A stretch of DNA of 64,000 nt, taken from positions 33,509 through 97,508 of the forward strand of contig JAFUFU010000026.1 in the NCBI GenBank assembly GCA_017469785.1, in the 5' to 3' direction. Numbering within the stretch: the first letter of the stretch is position 1; each line of letters starts with the position of its first letter. Shown piece by piece: positions 58,041-64,000 of the stretch. Under the pieces are notes generated by a model that worked only from the letters and a program-made list of their open reading frames with translations, made no database searches and was not told where the DNA came from. The stretch comes from Treponema sp. (GTDB lineage: Bacteria > Spirochaetota > Spirochaetia > Treponematales > Treponemataceae). The translations under genes and the position numbers were made by a program.

Positions 58041-59924
58041 TCATTCCCAGCCGAATGTTGCCGGCGGTTTGTTGGTTGCATCATAGTAAAGGGCGTCAAC
58101 GAAAGGCAGGGCCGCAATTTCCCTTACGATTTTATTGAGCAAATCCCGGTCAAGCTGGGCAAATCTGGCCGTCATCACGTCTTCTGAGCAGACCGGACGG
58201 AGAACAAAACTCGCTCGTTCTGGTGAAGAAGCATATGGAAGGTCGATGGTCAGGTGCTGGAAAATTTTATCGTACCATCCGGCTTCGTGAAGGTTCGTAA
58301 GGACTATGTTGTCTACCTCACGGAGCTGGTCAAGGCGGCGGCGGTCACAGTAGCCTTCCTGAAGAGCCATGTCGCTTTCCTTTACATTTGGATTCTGGTA
58401 GAGGGCGATTACGCAGCGGTTCAAGAGCTTTGCCGAATTTGTGATGTTGCTTGATTCGTCCTCGATTTTCTTCCAGTGCTTCGGAAAATGACAGAAGCCG
58501 TTTTCTTCGTCTTTCCTGAACCTCAATACAGCCGGGAAGCGATAGGTGCGGAAGTCGCCCTGAACGCCCACTGATTTTACGGGAAGCACGTATTTTTGCA
58601 TTGTGGCTGTGCAGTGCTCGCAGAAGTGGGAGATTTTGATTGAGTCAAGTTCTTTCTGAGCTTCTTCCAGTTCTTTTTTGTCTTCGGCTGAGAGCACGCC
58701 ATTGGAGCAAAGAACGTTGATTGAAAGTCCCGGTCCCGGGAAAGGATGGCGCATGACAAGCTGGTCGTCAAGGCCTAGTTTTTTACCCATTGCACGTACT
58801 TCGTCCTTGTACAAATCTTTGAGTGGCTCGATGATGAGCCCTTTTGCGATGAGTTTTTGTATTCCATCGACGCGGTTGTGGTGGGTCTTGATTGTATGGG
58901 AATTTTTTGTTCCGCCCGACTCGATGATGTCCGGATAAAGGGTTCCCTGAGCCAGCATCCAGTCGTCCTCATTGAGTTTTTGTGCTGAAACAACCGAGTC
59001 GCGCACGGTAATGAAGTTCTCGCCCACGGCCATGCGTTTTTTCTGCGGGTCAGTGAGACCTTTTATCGCGTTAAGGAAGCTTTCGCTTGCGTCCTCGACG
59101 ATGAAATTATTGAATCCGAATTTGTGGTAGGCTTCGGCAACGTTCTTTGACTCGTTTTTTCGCATGAAGCCGTTGTCGATGTGGAGACCGAGAACCCGTT
59201 CCTGTCCCAGGGCTTTGTTGAGAAGGGCAAAGGCCACGGTTGAATCGACGCCACCGCTTAAAAAGAGAAGAACATTCTTGTCTTTTGCGTCAGACTTGAT
59301 TGAGTCAAGAATGTGGTTCAATACAGTGTCTTCGTCCCAGTTTACTTCCATTCCGCAGATGTCGGCAAAGTTCCTGAAGATTTTGTTGCCCTCCGGAGTA
59401 TCTTTTACTTCGCAGTGGCACTGGAGGCTGAAGCGCTTTTTTGAAAGATTCTGCAAGGCTGCATAAGGGCAGTCTTTCGTAGTTCCGATAACTTCAAATC
59501 CTTCGCCCAAAGAAAGAACTCCGTCCTGATGGCTCATCCAAACCTGAGTGGTAAGGGAAACGCCCTTGAAAAGAGGAGATGCTTTTCCTGCTTCATTGAT
59601 GTTAAGCTCTGCAAAACCGAATTCTCCGACCTCCGCCTTTCCGACCGAGCCTCCGTAGCTTTTTGACATGAGCTGATGACCATAACAAAGGCCGAGAATG
59701 GGAAGGTTCAAGTCAAGAATCTTTTCGTTGAACTCAGGAACATCTTTTTCGTAAACGCTTGAAGGTCCTCCTGAAAAAACCACGCCCTTAGCATCCTCAA
59801 AGACACTTAAATCTGCGCTCGGAAGTGCAATCTCAGAATAATATCCCATCGCACGGAAACGCTTTGCAATCAAATGAGCGTACTGCGAGCCAAAGTCAAG
59901 AACAACGATTTTAGAACGATTCAT
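58041..59924 (-). CDS. guaA: GMP synthase (glutamine-hydrolysing), long form
   Basis: GuaA converts XMP to GMP. The class-I glutaminase (about 1-190) has the nucleophile in LGLCYGHQLM and HCE/VKDT near 'FSLQCHCEVKD'. The ATP pyrophosphatase has the P-loop FLSGGVDSTVAF. The C-terminal dimerisation domain reads 'LPVKSVGVQGDFRTYRFPAVL' and ends PPATFGWE. At 627 aa it is about 100 residues longer than E. coli GuaA (525). The extra sequence lies in the C-terminal region and recalls the eukaryotic long form. GGAG lies before ATG 59924; the open frame continues 4 codons upstream to a TTG. Confidence 0.94.
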   Translation of the reverse strand: MNRSKIVVLDFGSQYAHLIAKRFRAMGYYSEIALPSADLSVFEDAKGVVFSGGPSSVYEKDVPEFNEKILDLNLPILGLCYGHQLMSKSYGGSVGKAEVGEFGFAELNINEAGKASPLFKGVSLTTQVWMSHQDGVLSLGEGFEVIGTTKDCPYAALQNLSKKRFSLQCHCEVKDTPEGNKIFRNFADICGMEVNWDEDTVLNHILDSIKSDAKDKNVLLFLSGGVDSTVAFALLNKALGQERVLGLHIDNGFMRKNESKNVAEAYHKFGFNNFIVEDASESFLNAIKGLTDPQKKRMAVGENFITVRDSVVSAQKLNEDDWMLAQGTLYPDIIESGGTKNSHTIKTHHNRVDGIQKLIAKGLIIEPLKDLYKDEVRAMGKKLGLDDQLVMRHPFPGPGLSINVLCSNGVLSAEDKKELEEAQKELDSIKISHFCEHCTATMQKYVLPVKSVGVQGDFRTYRFPAVLRFRKDEENGFCHFPKHWKKIEDESSNITNSAKLLNRCVIALYQNPNVKESDMALQEGYCDRRRLDQLREVDNIVLTNLHEAGWYDKIFQHLTIDLPYASSPERASFVLRPVCSEDVMTARFAQLDRDLLNKIVREIAALPFVDALYYDATNKPPATFGWE

Positions 59925-59950
59925 GTATTTCTCCAAAAAATAGCTCTCTC

Positions 59951-59976
59951 AGATTAGCACAGATTAGCACAGATTT
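59951..59976. repeat. triple-iteron repeat arm upstream of guaA
   Basis: Three iterations of AGATTAGCAC-like 10-mers in the guaA leader resemble the arms of the element at 61276-61394. Confidence 0.5.
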
Positions 59977-59985
59977 CTATAGATT

Positions 59986-61266
59986 TTAAAAAAAAGGACT
60001 TATTTGCTTGAGGACTTTTTTGGCGGCATCTGGATTCTGGTGAACCAAGAATCTGAATCTCTCGCTTTCGATTTTGATGATTCGAGTGGAAATCACGGCT
60101 ATGGCGGTAAAATCCCGTTTTTGGTCGAGAATGCAGGCCAGCTCGCCGAAAAAATCTCCCCGGTGGGCGAGTTCGTATTCTTCCTGCAGTTCCTCTCCTT
60201 TTATGAATTTCACGCTTCCCTTGATGATGTAGTAAGCGAAGTTGTCTGAATCCCCTGATTTGAAAATCACGTCGCCGGGGTGGTATGAAAATACATTGCT
60301 CTTGTTTTTTGCAATCAAAAAATCAGGTCGGATAAAGAACGCCCGCTTGATTCCCGACGCAAAACCGTTTTCTTCGATGTTCGGAAGCAGGTACAACTCG
60401 CCTAAAAGCAGCTCATCGAAAAACTGAACGACATAGATGAATTCAGCAAAAATCAGGAAAAAAACGAAGAAAAAGAAGATTTCCATGAAGAGGATGATGG
60501 CATGACCGAGCACTCCGTAAATCATGTTGTAGTGGCTCACGTTTAAGAAAATGTGCATGAGAATCCTGAATACCCAAAAAGAAGCCGTACAGAGAATCCC
60601 GGTGAAGAGACAGAGATGGAAAGGTGGTTTTGTGCCGGACCCGGACTTGTAGAGGACAGAGACAACGATGAAAATCAGAAAGTTCGGAAGCATCTTGATA
60701 AGGTCTCCGGAAAGTATGCTGTTGGAAATGAAGGAAAACTGTGGAATTTTCTTTAAAAACTCTACCGAAGAGATTGTCTGGAGTGAAATATATGCGAAAA
60801 TCACCGCGGATGAAAGCAGGACGATTGCGATTTCCGTGACAAATGTAAGAATCTGGTTGAAGAATGCCTTGCGTCTGGTTTGTGTGTGGAAAATATTCTG
60901 CAAGGAATCAAAAATCGAGGCAAAAAAACGCCTTGCCATCCACAGGACGAAGAGACCTGCGATGATTTCGAATGTGCTGACAGCCTTTATTGACTGAACC
61001 GACTGGATGATTGAGTCGGAATTGAAATATCTTTCAAGTTCGGGAAGAGCGGATATGATTGAGGATACTGTTTTAGGGGAAGCATGAAGAATCCTGACCA
61101 AAACCATCACGACCATCATAAAGAGTGGGATGACCGAAAAAAGAAAACTGAATGCGCAGGAGCCGGCAAAAGACAAAAGCCGGTTCTGCAAGAAATATTT
61201 TGTAGTCAGAAAAACGCTTTGCGAGAAGGTGACGAATGTGATTTTGCGTGGTGTGTGATTGCTCAT
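59986..61266 (-). CDS. YihY/BrkB-family membrane protein fused to a cyclic-nucleotide-binding domain
   Basis: A 426-aa protein. The N-terminal about 290 residues have six predicted transmembrane helices and the YihY motif region (LSFAGSCAFSFLFSVIPLFMM; 'HYNMIYGVLGHAIILFMEIFFFFVFF'). The C-terminal about 110 residues form a cNMP-binding jelly-roll: 'FSYHPGDVIFKSGDSDNFAYYIIKGSVKFI', 'EYELAHRGDFFGELACILDQKRDFTAIA', with a phosphate-binding-like 'GELA' followed by KRDFTA instead of RSA. YihY proteins have no agreed function; a fused cNMP domain implies ligand control. No HTH follows, so it is not a Crp factor. It is flanked by guaA and a repeat. Confidence 0.8.
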   Translation of the reverse strand: MSNHTPRKITFVTFSQSVFLTTKYFLQNRLLSFAGSCAFSFLFSVIPLFMMVVMVLVRILHASPKTVSSIISALPELERYFNSDSIIQSVQSIKAVSTFEIIAGLFVLWMARRFFASIFDSLQNIFHTQTRRKAFFNQILTFVTEIAIVLLSSAVIFAYISLQTISSVEFLKKIPQFSFISNSILSGDLIKMLPNFLIFIVVSVLYKSGSGTKPPFHLCLFTGILCTASFWVFRILMHIFLNVSHYNMIYGVLGHAIILFMEIFFFFVFFLIFAEFIYVVQFFDELLLGELYLLPNIEENGFASGIKRAFFIRPDFLIAKNKSNVFSYHPGDVIFKSGDSDNFAYYIIKGSVKFIKGEELQEEYELAHRGDFFGELACILDQKRDFTAIAVISTRIIKIESERFRFLVHQNPDAAKKVLKQISPFF

Positions 61267-61275
61267 AGAAAATTT

Positions 61276-61394
61276 GACGCGGATGGACGCAGATGAACAC
61301 AGATAAAAATTGTCATACGAAAAAATTTCGTTTTATTTAGGAAACCTTTCGTTTTAGAAAAAAATATCTGCGTCTATCTGCGTTAATCTGCGTC
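61276..61394. repeat. palindromic triple-iteron repeat, copy C
   Basis: The left arm (61276-61304) and right arm (61366-61394), 29 bp each, are inverted copies around a 61-bp AT-rich centre. The right arm is ATCTGCGTCT, ATCTGCGTTA, ATCTGCGTC. It fills the gap between yihY and asnS. Confidence 0.75.
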
Positions 61395-61401
61395 TAATAC
61401 T

Positions 61402-62850
61402 TTAGAAGTCCGCGAGTTTTGGTGCTCGTGGATATGGAATTACATCACGGATGTTCTGCATACCTGTTACGTAGAGCAAAAGTCGCTCGAAGCCCAAGCC
61501 GAAGCCTGAGTGTGGAACGGTTCCGAACTTACGAAGGTCGAGATACCAAGAATAATCTTCTGGTTTTAGCCCCAGCTCGTTGATTCGGTTCAAGAGCTTT
61601 TCGTAGCTTTCCTCGCGCTCTGAGCCGCCGATGATTTCACCAAGGCCCGGAACCAAAACGTCAACGGCCTTGACGGTCTTTCCGTCGTCGTTGAGCTTCA
61701 TGTAGAAGGCCTTGATTTCTTTCGGATAGTTGTAGACCATGACAGGGCATTTGTAGATTTTTTCGGTCAAGTATCGCTCATGCTCGGTCGCCAAATCGCA
61801 GCCCCAGTATGGCTTGAACTCGAATTCGTCCGCATGTTTTTCAAGCTCGGCAACTGCCTCTGTGTAGCTTACGCGTTTGAAAGGTGTTTCTACGACGTGG
61901 CGGAGAGTGTCGATTACTCCCGGCTGGATTCGTTTGTTGAAGAATTCCATGTCCTCGCTGCATTTTGTGAGTGCCCAGTTCAATAGATATTTGATGAATT
62001 CTTCCTGAATGTCCATGTCGTCGTTGAGATCGAAGAAAGCCATCTCAGGCTCGCACATCCAGAATTCTGCCAGGTGGCGGGTTGTGTTTGAGTTTTCGGC
62101 GCGGAAGGTAGGCCCGAATGTGTAGACCCGGCCCAATGATGTTGCCAGAGTCTCAGCCTCAAGCTGACCTGAAACTGTGAGCGAGACCGGCTTTCCGAAG
62201 AAGTCCTTGCCGTAGTTTACGAGTTTTGCGGCATCTTCTTTTTTCATGCCGGCCGCGCCTTTTTCGATTGCGGTCTCAGCGAGTTTTTCGAGGCTCAAAG
62301 TTGTTACCTGGAACATTTCGCCCGCACCCTCACAGTCGCTTCCTGTGATTTCCGGTGTATTAATATAGAAGAAACCACGTTCCTGAAAGAAAGTGTGGAC
62401 AGCATAGGCCATCTGGCTTCGCATTCGGAAAACGGCTCCGAATGTGTTTGTGCGGCCACGGAGATGTGCGTTCTCGCGCAGGAATTCCATTGAGGCAGCC
62501 TTTTTCTGAATCGGGTAGTCAGAGGGACATTTTCCCAAAACTTCGAGAGTCTCAAGGTTGACCTCTACTGCCTGTCCGCTTGCAGGAGATTCGATAAGCT
62601 TTCCAGTTGCTTTGAGAGAAGCGCCAGTTGAGATATTTGAAAGAGCGTTTTCGATTGAACTTGCATTATTTGGATTAGAAGGATTTGAGCGGTCAAAAGT
62701 GAGCTGAATGTTTGCGAAACAGCTTCCGTCGTTTACCTGAATGAAGACCAGGTTCTTAGAGTCGCGCATTGTGCGAACCCATCCACAGACGGTAACGATA
62801 CGACCGTCCGGCTTAGAAGTAAGAATGTCTTTGATAAGTTCTGTTTTCAT
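61402..62850 (-). CDS. asnS: Asparaginyl-tRNA synthetase
   Basis: AsnRS (482 aa) is a class IIb synthetase. The N-terminal OB fold reads '[35 protein letters not shown]'. Class motifs are 2 ([24 protein letters not shown]) and 3 ([15 protein letters not shown]), with the Asn-specific '[15 protein letters not shown]' region. All are intact. Direct Asn-tRNA formation makes GatCAB redundant for Asn here, pointing to Gln-tRNA. ATG 62850 was chosen: no Shine-Dalgarno sequence, and TAAACT (62864-62859 on the minus strand) lies 8 nt upstream, a weaker leaderless candidate. Confidence 0.95.
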   Translation of the reverse strand: MKTELIKDILTSKPDGRIVTVCGWVRTMRDSKNLVFIQVNDGSCFANIQLTFDRSNPSNPNNASSIENALSNISTGASLKATGKLIESPASGQAVEVNLETLEVLGKCPSDYPIQKKAASMEFLRENAHLRGRTNTFGAVFRMRSQMAYAVHTFFQERGFFYINTPEITGSDCEGAGEMFQVTTLSLEKLAETAIEKGAAGMKKEDAAKLVNYGKDFFGKPVSLTVSGQLEAETLATSLGRVYTFGPTFRAENSNTTRHLAEFWMCEPEMAFFDLNDDMDIQEEFIKYLLNWALTKCSEDMEFFNKRIQPGVIDTLRHVVETPFKRVSYTEAVAELEKHADEFEFKPYWGCDLATEHERYLTEKIYKCPVMVYNYPKEIKAFYMKLNDDGKTVKAVDVLVPGLGEIIGGSEREESYEKLLNRINELGLKPEDYSWYLDLRKFGTVPHSGFGLGFERLLLYVTGMQNIRDVIPYPRAPKLADF

Positions 62851-62932
62851 AATTGGGTAGTTTACCACTTTGAGAAAAGAAAATCCACTGTGGGAGTCTT
62901 TGCCCTGTCTTTGCTCGTAACTTGTAATTGCT

Positions 62933-62955
62933 AATCGGCGTAAAAGCCGATTTTT
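62933..62955 (+). terminator. orphan terminator-like hairpin in the 391-bp asnS-sigma gap
   Basis: AATCGGC (62933-62939) pairs with GCCGATT (62946-62952), followed by T5. No plus-strand gene lies upstream, since asnS runs the other way. It may end a short untranslated transcript or be a repeat relic. Confidence 0.5.
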
Positions 62956-63131
62956 CGGCTTCTGCTTTCGCCTGTCTTTTCGTCCTGCATTTTGCAGAGT
63001 TCTTCTCCTTGTTGTAATTGTTTTTTTATATCATGTCGCATAGTAAAAAAAACTAGTGCGTTTTACACACCGAACAAACGGTAACTTTCTAATCAAAATC
63101 CCCAAATTATTTGAAAAATAACAAAAATAAC

Positions 63132-63167
63132 AAATATAACAAAAAATTATAATTTTTTGTTATATTT
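63132..63167. promoter_or_regulatory. 36-bp perfect AT-rich palindrome upstream of the sigma-factor gene
   Basis: Bases 63132-63149 are the exact reverse complement of 63150-63167, with ATAACAAA-type iterations just upstream. It sits about 75 bp before the sigma-factor ATG. It could be an operator, an unwinding element or a terminator arm. The rest of the gap (62851-63241) holds no gene. Confidence 0.7.
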
Positions 63168-63241
63168 CGATTTCTTCGGTTGGTCAGACGCCTATATTGG
63201 CATCACAAAATTTTTAATTTACCAATTTTAGGAGGCCAAAC

Positions 63242-63853
63242 ATGGACGAATTCAAATTCCCAACAATCAGACTTTCTGCAGAAGAAGAAAAAGAAGTCGC
63301 TCTCAGAGCCGAGAATGGCGACAAAGAAGCCCGCGAACTTCTTATCCTCTCCTGCGTTCCTTTCGCACGAAAAGTTTCTCAGCGATTCCATGGTCATTTT
63401 CTTGACGGCGAAGAGCTTTTTGAAGAAGCATTGATTGGTCTCGTCAAGGCTGCGGACAAATTCGATGTTCATAAAGGATTCCGCTTTAACACTTACGCAA
63501 AATATTGTATTTGCACAGAAATCCGAAATGCCCTTAATTTCAACAAAAAAACAATTCCTCTCATCAAATCCTCAAAAGACCCGGATGAACTTTTGGAGCT
63601 TGAACCTGATTCTTTTGACACCGCAGAAGCTTTCGTTAATTCTGAGTCAACAAAATCTCTTCTCAAAGCCGTGAAAAATCTTAAGCCGCTTGAGCGCGAT
63701 GTAGTTTCAATGCACTATGGTCTCAACGGCAAAGAACCAAAATCTTTCACAGAGATTGGTGAACTCAAAGGCTACACAAAGGCAAGAATGCACCAGATTG
63801 AGAAAAAAGCCTTCCTCAATTTGCAAAAATCTCTGGAAGGCCTTTGCTCGTAG
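63242..63853 (+). CDS. RNA polymerase sigma-70-family factor (regions 2 and 4)
   Basis: A 203-aa sigma-70-family protein. Region 2 shows 'ALRAENGDKEARELLILSCVPFARKVSQRFHGHFLDGEELFEEALIGLVKAADKFDVHKGFRFNTYAKYCICTEIRNAL', and region 4 shows 'LKPLERDVVSMHYGLNGKEPKSFTEIGELKGYTKARMHQIEKKAFLNLQKSL'. Both look more like RpoD/RpoS than ECF sigmas, but regions 1.1 and 3 are missing. It could be a stress or alternative sigma. AGGAGG lies 8 nt before the ATG. No anti-sigma gene adjoins, and it is followed by the window-end repeat. Confidence 0.85.
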   Translation: MDEFKFPTIRLSAEEEKEVALRAENGDKEARELLILSCVPFARKVSQRFHGHFLDGEELFEEALIGLVKAADKFDVHKGFRFNTYAKYCICTEIRNALNFNKKTIPLIKSSKDPDELLELEPDSFDTAEAFVNSESTKSLLKAVKNLKPLERDVVSMHYGLNGKEPKSFTEIGELKGYTKARMHQIEKKAFLNLQKSLEGLCS

Positions 63854-63941
63854 CAAATTGGTCAAATGTCGAGTTTTGCAAATTATTGGATAATCACAAA
63901 AACAAGCTCTCGGCGGGAACATGGCACTGGAATCCACCTTC

Positions 63942-63990
63942 GCAGCACAGCTGCTACGGAGATTCGCTAAAAACTTGCCTCGCAAGTTTT
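63942..63990. repeat. two-hairpin repeat with GGAGA core at the window end
   Basis: GCAGC-ACA-GCTGC (63942-63954), GGAGA (63958-63962) and a perfect 9-bp stem AAAACTTGC/GCAAGTTTT around CTC (63970-63990) repeat the order seen at 381-443 and 6685-6733. It may continue beyond the window. Confidence 0.65.
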
Positions 63991-64000
63991 CTTGACGCTC

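Noticed and set aside
62880-63010. riboswitch in the asnS-sigma gap
   Set aside because: I see one simple hairpin and no conserved aptamer core; the orientation does not place it in a leader.

Overview
The window reads as a chromosome segment of a Treponema species, probably a gut or oral commensal rather than a minimal pathogen. Spirochaete-type families are frequent: a DUF5312-like protein, a UPF0164/PorV-like barrel protein, a long Prs and an acidic tandem-repeat protein. Chemotaxis and flagellar genes (cheR, cheB, fliS, FlgN-like, FliL-like) fit a motile spirochaete. leuA and guaA show biosynthetic capacity that the syphilis agent lacks. Gene density is high, with mixed strands and short operons. 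No prophage, insertion sequence, integrase or CRISPR array is visible. All calls come from reading translations and motifs; no database search was run.

Layout. 1-2.6 kb: the tail of a CobW-type GTPase, a duplicated hairpin repeat, then lptC-lptA-lptB on the minus strand. 2.7-4.8 kb: cheR and cheB. 5-8.5 kb: rny, a repeat-rich gap, rlmE and an M23/LysM protein. 8.5-11.8 kb (minus): hflX, a FliL-like gene, then a membrane protein/ECF sigma/anti-sigma module with its own ECF-type promoter. 11.9-15.8 kb: a large membrane protein with 21 perfect-length 36-bp repeats and an A24 peptidase-like gene. 15.8-22.5 kb: DUF5312-like, an outer-membrane barrel plus FlgD-Ig/OmpA pair, and a TIGR02757 protein. 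22.5-23.4 kb: fliS and a FlgN-like gene. 23.6-28.9 kb: ftsH-lolA-like-rodZ-rimO operon. 29-40.3 kb: two GGDEF proteins, pcrA, a TPR-like exported protein, an outer-membrane protein, gatC-gatA and an orphan solute-binding lipoprotein. 40.5-49 kb: gatB, a degenerate aminotransferase-like gene with a G9 tract, small membrane proteins, rpmB, an MBL hydrolase, prs, a sugar-kinase-like gene, a HAD phosphatase and a tRNA-Arg locus. 49-57 kb: rmuC, DUF4954, leuA behind a leucine leader peptide, and two M16 peptidases. 57-64 kb: PilZ protein, guaA, a YihY-cNMP fusion, asnS and a sigma-70-family factor.

The most interesting signals are not protein families. (1) leuA is preceded by a 15-codon ORF with four consecutive Leu codons and an intrinsic terminator, a classical attenuator layout. 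(2) At nine loci a TATAAT-like box lies 6-8 nt before an ATG that has no Shine-Dalgarno sequence, which suggests frequent leaderless mRNAs, including the Leu leader peptide itself. (3) A tandem copy of tRNA-Arg(CCU) is broken by a small hairpin and lies between the only visible promoter and the intact tRNA. (4) Palindromic repeats with arms made of three 9-10-mers recur between genes; one lies in frame inside a kinase gene and another supplies the stop codon of an ASCH gene. (5) A second repeat family carries a hairpin, a GGAGA core and a second hairpin.
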